This document shows positions 36,220-44,098 of a stretch of DNA of 55,120 nucleotides, in pieces. Every line of letters starts with the position of its first letter. Position 1 is the stretch's first letter. Location of the stretch: the NCBI RefSeq assembly GCF_946885885.1, contig NZ_CAMPHN010000008.1, positions 1-55,120 of the forward strand. The letters are read 5' to 3'. The stretch comes from an uncultured Pseudomonas sp. GTDB taxonomy: Bacteria; Pseudomonadota; Gammaproteobacteria; Pseudomonadales; Pseudomonadaceae. The notes beneath the pieces were generated by a model, which saw nothing but the letters and a program-made list of their open reading frames with translations, made no database searches and was not told the origin of the DNA. The position numbers and the translations under genes are program-made.

Positions 36220-36864
36220 ATGCATTTAATCAAAAAACTTCGGGCCTTTGGCAGCATCCCGTTTAACCATGGGACGTTGCTTTCACTGCTTGGGCAGTAC
36301 AAACGTCCCAACGACAAGATCGCTCGATTGCTGGCGGCCGGCGATTTATTGCAAATCAAAAAAGGTCTGTATGTACTGGGCTCCGAGCATCGCTCCGCTC
36401 CGGTGTCGCTACCGTTGGTGGCCAATCTGCTTTACGGCCCCTCGTATGTTTCTCTGGATTTCGCTTTATCTTGGCATAGCTTGATTCCCGAAGGGGTTTT
36501 CGAGGTGAGTTCGGTCACGCAGCGCCGAGCCAAGCAATACAGCACGCCTCTGGGGCAATTCTCCTATACCCATACCCATGCGGCCTGGTACGGCATTGGC
36601 GTGACCATGGAGCAGAATCTGGACGGCAGCTGCTTTCTGATCGCCTGCCCGGAAAAGGCGCTGTGCGACAAGGTGCTGTTTACGCACAACCTTGCTGCTA
36701 CTACTGCTACTGCCATGCGTGCCTTTCTGGAGGACGATTTGCGTATTGACCTTGATGCCTTGGTGGGTATGGATATGTTGCCAATCCAGCAATGCTTGGC
36801 CGTCACCGCTTACAAGAGTCGTCAGTTGCAGGCGCTGTGCAATGTTGTGGGGAGTCTGCAATGA
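36220..36864 (+). CDS. abiEi: AbiEi-type antitoxin/transcriptional repressor
   Basis: 214 residues. The N-terminal winged-helix region (about 1-60) shows LLSLLGQYKRPNDKIARLLAAGDLLQIKKGLYVL. The C-terminal domain has PSYVSLDFALSWHSLIPEGVFEVSSVTQRRAK, typical of type IV AbiEi antitoxins. It should bind the inverted repeat just upstream and counter the nucleotidyltransferase encoded next. No ribosome site precedes the ATG, consistent with a leaderless transcript. Overlaps the toxin gene by 4 bp (ATGA). It lies between wbpM and a wbpM fossil, so it arrived with, or at the site of, cluster exchange. Confidence 0.86.
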   Translation: MHLIKKLRAFGSIPFNHGTLLSLLGQYKRPNDKIARLLAAGDLLQIKKGLYVLGSEHRSAPVSLPLVANLLYGPSYVSLDFALSWHSLIPEGVFEVSSVTQRRAKQYSTPLGQFSYTHTHAAWYGIGVTMEQNLDGSCFLIACPEKALCDKVLFTHNLAATTATAMRAFLEDDLRIDLDALVGMDMLPIQQCLAVTAYKSRQLQALCNVVGSLQ

Positions 36865-37691
36865 AGGTGATCGAGCAGATGCTGCAGCGCTACCCTCAGG
36901 ACAGTAACGAGGCGCGTACCCATGCGCTGCGCGAGGTGATGCAAGAAATCGCACTAGCGGGGTTATATCGCGGTGGCTTCTTCGAGCGGGCGGCATTTTA
37001 TGGGGGAACCTGCTTGCGGATTTTCCATGACTTGCCGCGCTTCTCGGAAGATTTGGATTTTTCGCTGTTGCAGCCGGAGCCTGATTTTTCTCTGGAACCT
37101 TATTTCAAGAGCATGACGGATGAATTTTCTGCCTTTGGCTTTGAGGTGGAGATTGCCGCGAAGCAGAAGGCTGTTGCTTCGGACATTAGTTCGGCTTTTT
37201 TGAAAAAAACAGCCAGCGTGTATGACCTGCGCATCGCTGGGCAGAAGGTGATCAAGATTAAATTCGAGGTGGATACTGACCCGCCTTTGGGCTTTTCCAC
37301 TGAGGAAAGGCTGCTGCTGCAGCCGTACTCGTTTTTTGTCAAATGCTTTACCTTGCCCGATCTTTTCGCCGGGAAGATGCATGCGTTGCTGTTTCGCCAA
37401 TGGAAGAATCGGGTCAAGGGCCGTGATTGGTTCGATTTCGAGTGGTATGTGCGCCAAGGCAGTCCATTGAGTCTGCAACACTTTGCTGAGCGTGCCCGGC
37501 AGAGCGGTGACGTATCCGAAACGACGCTGACAACCGAAGCGTTTTTGTCGATGCTCGAAGCCCGCATCCTCGGGCTTGATGTAAATTCAGCAAGACAGGA
37601 TGTCGCTCGCTTCATCAAAACGCCCACACAGCTGGAAATCTGGTCGCAGAACTATTTCCTGCAGCTTGCTCGGATGATTCAATTTCAGTAA
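36861..37691 (+). CDS. abiEii: AbiEii/AbiGii-family nucleotidyltransferase toxin
   Basis: 276 residues. FYGGTCLRIFHDLPRFSEDLDFSLL contains the GG-T and SEDLDF motifs of the DNA polymerase beta-like nucleotidyltransferases; KIKFEVDTDP may supply the third carboxylate and FAGKMHALLFRQWKNRVKGRDWFD is the characteristic helix after the fold. Such toxins modify tRNA or other acceptors with nucleotides and underlie abortive phage infection. ATG 36861 overlaps the antitoxin stop. All key motifs are intact, so the pair should be active. Confidence 0.87.
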   Translation: MKVIEQMLQRYPQDSNEARTHALREVMQEIALAGLYRGGFFERAAFYGGTCLRIFHDLPRFSEDLDFSLLQPEPDFSLEPYFKSMTDEFSAFGFEVEIAAKQKAVASDISSAFLKKTASVYDLRIAGQKVIKIKFEVDTDPPLGFSTEERLLLQPYSFFVKCFTLPDLFAGKMHALLFRQWKNRVKGRDWFDFEWYVRQGSPLSLQHFAERARQSGDVSETTLTTEAFLSMLEARILGLDVNSARQDVARFIKTPTQLEIWSQNYFLQLARMIQFQ

Positions 37692-37776
37692 AACCGCGCC
37701 TGGGATGTTTAGGTGTGTCGTATTGGGCGCGAAGTGTTGAGTTTTGGGGCGGCTGGCGTGTCCCAGCCACGCGCTA

Positions 37777-37827
37777 GAAGGTGCCATCATCGATTGGATT
37801 TACCAACAGGGGCGGATTGAGCCTTAG
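37777..37827 (+). pseudogene. Fossil 3' end of a second wbpM
   Basis: Translates as EGAIIDWIYQQGRIEP followed by TAG, against EGEIVDWIHQQRRIEP and TAG at the end of the intact wbpM. Over 54 nt from GAA to the CGG after the stop, 44 bases match, and the last 20 (GGCGGATTGAGCCTTAGCGG, 37811-37830 versus 35896-35915) are identical. The differences are mostly synonymous, so this is a diverged allele remnant rather than a recent copy. The coding sequence upstream of it is missing, replaced by the AbiE pair. Confidence 0.85.
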
Positions 37828-37832
37828 CGGCC

Positions 37833-38831
37833 TTAAGTGGTCACGCCATCGGGCAGCAGGTCGGGGTTTTTCTGACGATCCCGAAAGTGTTCAGCTGTTT
37901 TTCGTAAGGCCTCTGCTGCTGTGTATGGCGGTTGCCAATTCAATAGCGAATTGGTTTTGGCAATATCAACGCGAAGTTCACAGCAAAGGCGTTGCGCTAC
38001 CAGCCTCCGCCCTAAGGCAGTCAAGCCTATACGCAGCCAATATCGAGGAATCGGCAATGTGCGGACCGGGTGTTGTAAGACCAATGCTAAAAGTTCTGTT
38101 AGTTCAGCAACCGAAATATCATCACCATCGCTGACCATAAAGACCTGGTTCGCAGCAGATGGGTGCTTCACGCATATAGCTAAAAGATCTACCAGGTTGT
38201 CAATAGCCACTAGGCTACGCCTGTTATCGAGCGCTCCAAATGGCAATGGTATTCCTCGGGCAAGGCTAGCCATCAAGCGTTGAAAGTTGGCTTTTACGCC
38301 TGGGCCATATACGAGTGGAGGCCTGATAATCACCCATTCCATGCCAACTTTTTCACAGAATTTCTGCAAGGCTTGCTCAGCCTCCCATTTAGAAATTCCG
38401 TAGGCATCAAGCGGGCAAGGAATATCAGAAGCTGTAAATGCTTTATCAGGAGGTGTTTCCTCGCCGTTGACTTTTACCGAGCTGATAAAAATAAAGCGTT
38501 TTACGCCTGCTTGAGCGGCTATTTTCGCAAAATGTAGCGTGCCGTTAACATTCACTTCGCGATATGCAGCTAATGGATTCGATGCAAACTCATGCATCAC
38601 ATGCGCGCGCGCAGCCGTGTGCACGACTACATCTATATTGCATAAAGAACCAACCTCCAAGGAGGCCATGGCCAAGTCGCCTAAAACGCGCTTCTCACAG
38701 GCTAGCTCTTGATTAGCTAGGGTGTCTGCCCTGCGGACACCGGCAATAGCGGTAACTCCATCCAGTGTGATTAGCCTTCTCAGCAATGCGCTGCCAATGA
38801 AGCCATTAGCCCCACTCACCAGAACCCGCAT
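37833..38831 (-). CDS. NAD-dependent epimerase/4-reductase, second copy, inverted
   Basis: 332 residues, clearly paralogous to the 31666-32631 product: VSGANGFIGSALL, FISSVKVNGEET and catalytic DAYGISKWEAEQ, then RSLVAIDNLVDLLA and VDIAKTNSLLNW. It starts at ATG 38831 (GTG 38834 also in frame) without a clear ribosome site. It converges on the wbpM fossil and is alone on the opposite strand. I infer a leftover from a displaced O-antigen cluster. The frame is intact, so it may still reduce the WbpM product. Confidence 0.87.
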   Translation of the reverse strand: MRVLVSGANGFIGSALLRRLITLDGVTAIAGVRRADTLANQELACEKRVLGDLAMASLEVGSLCNIDVVVHTAARAHVMHEFASNPLAAYREVNVNGTLHFAKIAAQAGVKRFIFISSVKVNGEETPPDKAFTASDIPCPLDAYGISKWEAEQALQKFCEKVGMEWVIIRPPLVYGPGVKANFQRLMASLARGIPLPFGALDNRRSLVAIDNLVDLLAICVKHPSAANQVFMVSDGDDISVAELTELLALVLQHPVRTLPIPRYWLRIGLTALGRRLVAQRLCCELRVDIAKTNSLLNWQPPYTAAEALRKTAEHFRDRQKNPDLLPDGVTT

Positions 38832-38958
38832 CACTTAGTGACCAACACTTCAAATAAGTTTAAAGTTACTGGCGGCATCGTTTCACTCCAGCATAAAGAA
38901 ATTTGTTCGGTACCCGGTGATTAAAACAGTCCATAGTCAGCTGGTTGTCTGCTTTACT

Positions 38959-38984
38959 TGCAGGCGGAAAATTATTCGCCTGCA
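38959..38984. other. Hairpins in the gene-free region 38835-39205
   Basis: TGCAGGCG (38959-38966) pairs with CGCCTGCA (38977-38984). A second stem, TCCCTT-CAT-AAGGGA, lies at 39130-39144. I see no gene in this 370-bp stretch. It could hold the promoter of the inverted epimerase gene or a small structured RNA; neither is demonstrated. Confidence 0.45.
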
Positions 38985-39205
38985 TTCACTTCGTAGGTAC
39001 AGCGCAGATTTCTAGATGCACTTCGTGTAACGACTATAACTCCGGTGTTTACGGCTACCCTAAGTAATTCCCGTCAGATCGACAGTGCCTGTTGAGAGCG
39101 CCTGCGGAGGTTGCGGGTATCGGAGGATATCCCTTCATAAGGGACAGATATGGTCTTCATTTGTTCCATTGAGCAGTCGGCGGTCATATGACTGGCGTAA
39201 TAATG

Positions 39206-39751
39206 TTATTCCGACTGCAACCGCTTGACCCTCTCCCGGCTTGCGGCCAATTGTTTATCCAGCGCTTCGTGGTAGTCGGCGAGCCAGCTGCGCGAGCCGG
39301 CGATCATGCCGGCCAGGTCGCGCATTCCGGCTTTGAGGGCGAGCAGGCTTTCTTGAAAGCTTTGTTCCTGGCCGATCAGCGTCTCGGTCAATTGTTGGGT
39401 CAGCGCCGAGTTGTCGCTATCGATTACCTGCGCCGGTTCGACCTTGCGGTTTTGTAAGGTGGCGAGCATGGCCTTTTGCTCGCTGAGCTTCCGCTCGAGG
39501 TCCGCGATCTGTTGCTCCAGGGTCGAGTTCTTGGTCTGCAGTGCTTCTATTTGGCTGGGGCTGACACTGGGCTCTTCTTCGCTGAGCAGGCTCATCAAGC
39601 CGGAAGTCAGCCAGCTGGCCAGCACTACGGCCAATACCGCAGTCAGTGCGAAGATCAGGATGCGGTCGAGCTTCTGGCCTTTCTCCAGCCCGGTTAAGCG
39701 TGATTCATCGCTGACGGCTTCAGTGCTTTCTTCGCGGGCGTCGCTGCTCAT
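39206..39751 (-). CDS. Single-pass membrane protein with coiled coil, function unknown
   Basis: 181 residues from ATG 39751, preceded on its strand by AGGGA. An acidic N-terminal cytoplasmic part of about 34 residues is followed by one membrane helix (LIFALTAVLAVVLASWLTSGL, about 32-52). A coiled coil (about 70-105) and a second helical stretch near the C-terminus follow. I do not recognise a family. It may be an accessory of envelope or division machinery, but no neighbour points to a role. The in-frame extension to 39811 lacks a start site. Confidence 0.8.
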   Translation of the reverse strand: MSSDAREESTEAVSDESRLTGLEKGQKLDRILIFALTAVLAVVLASWLTSGLMSLLSEEEPSVSPSQIEALQTKNSTLEQQIADLERKLSEQKAMLATLQNRKVEPAQVIDSDNSALTQQLTETLIGQEQSFQESLLALKAGMRDLAGMIAGSRSWLADYHEALDKQLAASRERVKRLQSE

Positions 39752-39811
39752 GGCGCATGTTTCCCTGGCTGGGTTTATCGCTAGTATGGTTGTTTGGTGG
39801 CCGAGGGCCAC

Positions 39812-40005
39812 TTTTTATAGGCTATGTCCCAATTGGTTGTTGCAACAGCTAACAGGCCAAAATAACGCGCCTGTGGGAGTCAGCTTGTTGTGGTTCGGCA
39901 CTCCGACGAGGCTTTTCGCGGTGAGATGGATCGCCAGCAAGCTGGCTCCTACGAAGAGCTTCGGCTCCTTCGCGCAACACAAAACTGGGACATAGCCTTT
40001 TTATA
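39812..40005. mobile_element. MITE copy 1 with 8-bp target duplication
   Basis: The element is 39820-39997 (178 bp). It begins GGCTATGTCCCA and ends with the complement TGGGACATAGCC. The ends stay similar for 25 bp (N7 then GTTGCA). It is flanked by identical TTTTTATA at 39812-39819 and 39998-40005. No ORF inside. Its centre carries an inverted REP pair (GTGGGAGTCAGCTTG and GCCAGCAAGCTGGCTCCTAC). The preceding GTGGCC-GAG-GGCCAC (39797-39811) plus the T-tract looks like an intrinsic terminator that the insertion split from what follows. Confidence 0.85.
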
Positions 40006-40124
40006 AGCGGTCTTGGCCGATGGTGGCACAGGCCACGGAGAATCGTTAACAGGTTGTTGCAAAACTACGTGCGTGGCCGATGCGACGTTAGAAATGACTA
40101 TCTGGGTGTCGGAGGGGCCGGGCT

Positions 40125-40165
40125 GCATTCGCCGCGGGGGCGCGCCTCCTACGAGGTGTTAGCGC
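40125..40165. repeat. REP-like sequence, inverted orientation
   Basis: CATTCGCCGCGGGGGCGCGCC followed by TCCTACGAGG is the reverse of the REP cores at 31-57 and 7948-7976. The region 40006-40450 upstream of hpd otherwise has no gene; it holds this repeat, a GGCATGC / GCATGCC hairpin (about 40248-40270) and the TyrR-like box. Confidence 0.7.
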
Positions 40166-40296
40166 GGTTTCTAGCAGCGGAGCCGTCCATTTAATCCGCA
40201 TCTTTGGCAGCTAAATGGGCCGCCTTGTAAATTAAACGTTACGTTAAGGCATGCATTTGCCTGGCATGCCGATGATTTTAGGTCGTGTTTTCGGAG

Positions 40297-40314
40297 TGTA
40301 AAATTTTATTGCCA
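40297..40314 (+). promoter_or_regulatory. TyrR/PhhR-like box upstream of hpd
   Basis: TGTAAA, six bases (ATTTTA), then TTGCCA. The TyrR consensus is TGTAAA-N6-TTTACA, so 10 of 12 defined bases match. It is 137 bp before the hpd start. PhhR, the Pseudomonas TyrR homologue, activates aromatic amino acid catabolism, which fits the downstream genes. Confidence 0.5.
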
Positions 40315-40450
40315 ATGCTGGGAGGCCCTGGCTTGGGTTTGCCCCCGGAGGTGTCTTGTAGCGGCATCGGCCGTCGGTTGTTATTGGCTCTATCCAGCCG
40401 TCGCGGGTATCACCCGTGGGCTTGGCCAGAATAACAATTGAGGAGGTGCA

Positions 40451-41533
40451 ATGAACGCCGTGAGCAAGATCGAGCAGCATAATCCCATAGGCACCGACGG
40501 CTTCGAGTTCGTCGAGTACACCGCGCCGACCGCCGAAGGCATTCAGCAGTTGCGCGAGCTGTTCACTGCCATGGGCTTTACCGAAACCGCCAAGCATCGC
40601 ACCAAGGAAGTCTGGCTGTTCCAGCAGAATGATATCAATTTCGTGCTCAACGGCAGTCCCACCGGCCATGTGCGCGAGTTCGGTCTGAAGCACGGCCCGA
40701 GCGCCTGCGCGATGGCCTTTCGGGTGAAGAATGCGGCGCAGGCGGCGGCCTATGTCGAGTCCCAGGGCGCGACTCTGGTCGGCAGCCACGCCAACTTCGG
40801 TGAGCTGAACATTCCTTGTGTCGAGGGCATCGGCGGTTCGCTGCTGTATCTGGTCGATCGCTACGGCGACAAGAGCATCTACGACGTCGACTTCGAGTTC
40901 ATCGAAGGGCCCACGCCGAACGACAACGCAGTGGGCCTGCAAGCGCTGGATCACCTGACCCACAACGTCAAGCGCGGGCAGATGGATGTCTGGTCGGGCT
41001 TCTACGAGCGCATCGCTGGTTTCCGCGAAATCCGCTATTTCGATATCGAAGGCAAGCTCACCGGCCTGCTGTCGCGGGCGATGACCGCGCCCTGCGGCAA
41101 GATCCGTATCCCGATCAACGAGTCGGCCGACGACAAGTCGCAGATCGAGGAATTCATCCGCGAGTACCACGGGGAAGGCATCCAGCATATCGCCCTGAGC
41201 AGCGAGGACATCTACGACACCGTGCGCAAGCTGCGCGCCAACGGTGTGGAGTTCATGCTCACCCCGGGTACCTACTACGACAAGGTCGATAGCCGCGTCG
41301 CCGGCCATGGCGAGCCGACCGAGTTGCTGCGCGAACTGAATATCCTGATCGACGGGGCGCCCGAGGACGACGGCATCCTGCTGCAGATTTTCACCAACAC
41401 GGTGATCGGTCCGATCTTCTTCGAGATCATCCAGCGCAAAGGTAATCAGGGCTTTGGCGAAGGCAACTTCAAGGCGTTGTTCGAGTCGATCGAGGAAGAC
41501 CAGATCAAGCGGGGCGTGATCAAAGCCGACTAA
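40451..41533 (+). CDS. hpd: 4-hydroxyphenylpyruvate dioxygenase
   Basis: 360-residue Fe(II) enzyme of the vicinal-oxygen-chelate fold that turns 4-hydroxyphenylpyruvate into homogentisate. Iron ligands are visible as His in LDHLTHNV (about 160-165), His in GIQHIALSS (about 240) and Glu in FFEIIQRKG (about 322). The start ATG 40451 follows GAGGAGG. First gene of a tyrosine-degradation set ordered hpd, hmgA-like, fah, maiA, the order I recall from Vibrio and Shewanella rather than P. aeruginosa. Palindromic repeats separate it from the next gene. Confidence 0.96.
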   Translation: MNAVSKIEQHNPIGTDGFEFVEYTAPTAEGIQQLRELFTAMGFTETAKHRTKEVWLFQQNDINFVLNGSPTGHVREFGLKHGPSACAMAFRVKNAAQAAAYVESQGATLVGSHANFGELNIPCVEGIGGSLLYLVDRYGDKSIYDVDFEFIEGPTPNDNAVGLQALDHLTHNVKRGQMDVWSGFYERIAGFREIRYFDIEGKLTGLLSRAMTAPCGKIRIPINESADDKSQIEEFIREYHGEGIQHIALSSEDIYDTVRKLRANGVEFMLTPGTYYDKVDSRVAGHGEPTELLRELNILIDGAPEDDGILLQIFTNTVIGPIFFEIIQRKGNQGFGEGNFKALFESIEEDQIKRGVIKAD

Positions 41534-41541
41534 GAAAAAAT

Positions 41542-41643
41542 CGTAGGGTGGGTTAGCGGCGCATTATACAAGCGTATAAGCAGCGCGGTGTCCGGGCGCC
41601 ACGTAACCCACCATGCGCTGGCAGGTCGATCACCCACCCTACG
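41542..41643. repeat. Palindromic repeat between hpd and the hmgA-like gene
   Basis: CGTAGGGTGGGT (41542-41553) and ACCCACCCTACG (41632-41643) are perfect 12-bp arms; internal GGTTAGCGGCGC and the GTAACCCACC piece are the common gamma-proteobacterial intergenic repeat. It may attenuate read-through. Confidence 0.8.
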
Positions 41644-41671
41644 AAAACGCCGCATCGAGGAGACACCGGCC

Positions 41672-42811
41672 ATGAGCCGTAATTGGATCAGCTTTCCCCT
41701 GCGCGAGGGCGAGTGTTCGCGTCAGGCGCACTGCGATTTTCCCGAAGGCACCTACGAGCGCGAGATGGGCCGCGAGGGCTTTTTCGGTCCCACCGCGCAC
41801 TTGCACCACAAGCACCCGCCGACCGGTTGGATCGATTGGCAGGGGCCATTGCGCCCCCATGCGTTCGACTTCAACGAGATCGCCAGCGAGCGCGACTGCC
41901 CACTGGAGGCGCCGCTGTGCCTGCATAACGCCGATGTGCAATTGCGCATCTGGAAGACCCACGGCGCCATGCGCCATCTGGTGCGCAATGCCGATGGCGA
42001 TGAGCTGTTGTTCGTTCATGAGGGGGCGGGGCACTTCTATTGCGACTTCGGTCACCTGACCTATCGTGACGGCGACTACCTGGTGATCCCGCGCGGTACG
42101 GCGTGGCGCATCGAGGCCAGCGAGCCGACCTTTATGCTGCTGATCGAAAACAGCGACGGCGCTTACCAACTGCCGGATAAAGGCTTGCTCGGCCCACAGG
42201 CGATCTTCGACCCGGCGGTGCTCGATCATCCCAAGCTGGACGATGCCTTCAAGGCGCAGCAGGACGAAAACACTTGGCAGATTCGCATCAAGCGGCGCAA
42301 TCAGATCAGCACCGTGACCTACCCGTACAACCCGCTGGATGTGGTCGGCTGGCATGGCGACAACACCGTGGTGCGCCTCAACTGGCGCGATATCCGCCCG
42401 CTGATGAGTCACCGTTATCACCTGCCACCATCGGCTCATACCACCTTCGTGGCCAATGGTTTCGTGGTCTGCACCTTCACGCCGCGACCGGTGGAAAGCG
42501 ATCCGGGCGCGCTGAAGGTGCCGTTCTATCACAATAATGACGACTACGATGAAGTGCTGTTCTATCACCGTGGCAACTTCTTCAGCCGCGACAATATCGA
42601 GGCCGGAATGGTCACGCTGCACCCCTGCGGCTTCCCCCATGGCCCGCATCCCAAGGCGCTGAAAAAGAGCCAGGAAAGCCCGGCGACCTTCGTCGAGGAG
42701 GTGGCGGTGATGATCGATACCCGCCGTGCCCTGGAAGTCGGCGACGCCGCCGCGGCCGTGGATGTACCCGAATATGTGAATTCCTGGCGGGCGCCGGGGA
42801 AAGACAGCTGA
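41672..42811 (+). CDS. hmgA: Homogentisate 1,2-dioxygenase, short-form
   Basis: 379-residue cupin dioxygenase. Seen: HHKHPPTGW near the N-terminus, ELLFVHEGAGHFYCDFG and DYLVIPRGTAWRIE of the first cupin, then DYDEVLFYHRGNFFSRDNIEAG and HPCGFPHGPHP, which carry the iron ligands of homogentisate dioxygenases. It is shorter than the classical Pseudomonas HmgA of about 430 residues. It opens the aromatic ring to maleylacetoacetate. ATG 41672 follows GAGGAGA; an upstream frame from 41588 is repeat DNA. Confidence 0.88.
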   Translation: MSRNWISFPLREGECSRQAHCDFPEGTYEREMGREGFFGPTAHLHHKHPPTGWIDWQGPLRPHAFDFNEIASERDCPLEAPLCLHNADVQLRIWKTHGAMRHLVRNADGDELLFVHEGAGHFYCDFGHLTYRDGDYLVIPRGTAWRIEASEPTFMLLIENSDGAYQLPDKGLLGPQAIFDPAVLDHPKLDDAFKAQQDENTWQIRIKRRNQISTVTYPYNPLDVVGWHGDNTVVRLNWRDIRPLMSHRYHLPPSAHTTFVANGFVVCTFTPRPVESDPGALKVPFYHNNDDYDEVLFYHRGNFFSRDNIEAGMVTLHPCGFPHGPHPKALKKSQESPATFVEEVAVMIDTRRALEVGDAAAAVDVPEYVNSWRAPGKDS

Positions 42812-42817
42812 ACAATG

Positions 42818-42915
42818 ACCTGTAGGAGCTAGGGGAACGCCGAGTTCTTGCTGGCGATCCGGTGTCTCGGCGATCAACGAACCCTGGATCGCCAGCAAGC
42901 TGGCTCCTACACCAC
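42818..42915. repeat. Inverted REP pair between hmgA and fah
   Basis: TGTAGGAGC with CTTGCTGGCGATC at the left and GATCGCCAGCAAGCTGGCTCCTACA at the right form a BIME. The same REP type occurs inside MITE copy 1. Confidence 0.85.
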
Positions 42916-42931
42916 GTTATGGGATCTATTT

Positions 42932-43915
42932 ATGAAACTCGCATCACTGAACCAAGGCCGCGATGGCGTGCTGCTGGTGGTCTCCCGCGATCTGCGCCAC
43001 GCCGTCAAGGTGCCGCAGATCGCCGCTACCTTGCAGGCCGCGCTGGATGACTGGCAGATCAAGCGTCCGCATCTCGAAGCCATGTACCAGCGCCTCAACG
43101 ATGGCCTGTGCGAGGACGCCTTCGTCTTCGATCAGGCCGATTGCCACAGCCCGCTGCCGCGCGCCTATCACTGGGCCGATGGCAGCGCCTACGTCAATCA
43201 CGTGGAGTTGGTGCGCAAAGCCCGCGGCGCGGAGATACCGGAGAGCTTCTGGCACGATCCGTTGATGTACCAGGGTGGCGCCGACAGCTTTATCCCGCCC
43301 CGCGCGCCGATTCAGATGGCCGATGAGGCTTGGGGCATCGACCTTGAGGCCGAGATCGCGGTGATCACCGACGACGTGCCCATGGGCGTCACGCCCGCCG
43401 AAGCCGCCGGGCATATCCAGTTGCTGATGCTGGTCAACGATGTGTCGCTGCGTAACCTGATCCCCGGCGAGCTGGCCAAGGGCTTCGGCTTCTACCAGAG
43501 CAAGCCGTCCTCGAGTTTTTCGCCGGTGGCCATTACTCCGGACGAGCTGGGCGATGCATGGCGCGACGGCAAAGTGCACCGGCCATTGGTGTCGCATATC
43601 AACGACGCGCTGTTCGGCCAGCCGGACGCCGGCGTCGATATGACCTTCAACTTCCCGACCCTGCTGGCTCACGCCGCCAAGACCCGTCCGCTGGGCAGCG
43701 GCACCATCATCGGTTCCGGCACCGTGTCCAATTACGACCGCAGCGCCGGTTCTTCGTGTCTGGCGGAGAAACGCATGCTTGAAGTGATCGCCGATGGCGA
43801 GGCGAAGACGCCGTTCCTCAAGTTCGGCGACCGGGTGCGCATCGAGATGTTCGACGAGGCCGGACAGAGCTTGTTCGGTGCCATCGATCAGGTGGTGGAG
43901 CGCTATGAGCGTTGA
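42932..43915 (+). CDS. fahA: Fumarylacetoacetate hydrolase family protein
   Basis: 327 residues. The catalytic domain shows DLEAEIAVITDDVP with the metal-binding Glu residues, LMLVNDVSLRNLIPGELAKGFGFYQSKPSSSF, and the GSGTIIGSGTVSNYD segment typical of FAH enzymes. It cleaves fumarylacetoacetate to fumarate and acetoacetate. Start ATG 42932 follows a REP pair with a weak ribosome site (GGGA). It is shorter than the 430-residue FahA of P. aeruginosa, like the hmgA form here, so the whole set appears to be the alternative lineage. Confidence 0.92.
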   Translation: MKLASLNQGRDGVLLVVSRDLRHAVKVPQIAATLQAALDDWQIKRPHLEAMYQRLNDGLCEDAFVFDQADCHSPLPRAYHWADGSAYVNHVELVRKARGAEIPESFWHDPLMYQGGADSFIPPRAPIQMADEAWGIDLEAEIAVITDDVPMGVTPAEAAGHIQLLMLVNDVSLRNLIPGELAKGFGFYQSKPSSSFSPVAITPDELGDAWRDGKVHRPLVSHINDALFGQPDAGVDMTFNFPTLLAHAAKTRPLGSGTIIGSGTVSNYDRSAGSSCLAEKRMLEVIADGEAKTPFLKFGDRVRIEMFDEAGQSLFGAIDQVVERYER

Positions 43916-43956
43916 GCCGAAAGCCCCAGGCGGGGATTGGGTTTCGGTAGCCCGGG

Positions 43957-44027
43957 TAGGGTGGATGACGCTTTTTTCATCCACCATCGCAGTTGGTGGA
44001 TGGGTGAAGCGTCATCCACCCTACGAA
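43957..44027. repeat. Long palindromic repeat between fahA and maiA
   Basis: GTAGGGTGGATGACGCTT and AAGCGTCATCCACCCTAC are perfect 18-bp arms, with a second inner pair TCCACCA / TGGTGGA. The left half recurs at about 54934-54980 after prmB. End positions may be off by one. Confidence 0.85.
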
Positions 44028-44098
44028 GTCGCAGGACTCGCGAATAAACATAGGATCGACAGGAGCGTTTGCGCAGCGGTTCCCACGGGAGGCATGCC

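Noticed and set aside
35896..37830. Integrative element with 20-bp att-like direct repeats around abiE
   Set aside because: No integrase or mobility gene lies between the repeats, and homology extends upstream into diverged wbpM codons, which favours an allele fossil. Kept only as an alternative.
38280..38537. 85-codon plus-strand frame
   Set aside because: Antisense to the inverted epimerase gene, which has clear SDR motifs.
40244..41308. 354-codon open frame on the minus strand
   Set aside because: Antisense to hpd with intact iron-ligand motifs; no family signature of its own.
41639..42898. 419-codon open frame on the minus strand
   Set aside because: It lies fully antisense to the hmgA-like gene, whose cupin motifs are clear; it is a by-product of high GC codon use.
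42944..43987. 347-codon open frame on the minus strand
   Set aside because: Antisense to fahA and running into a palindromic repeat; no recognisable motif.
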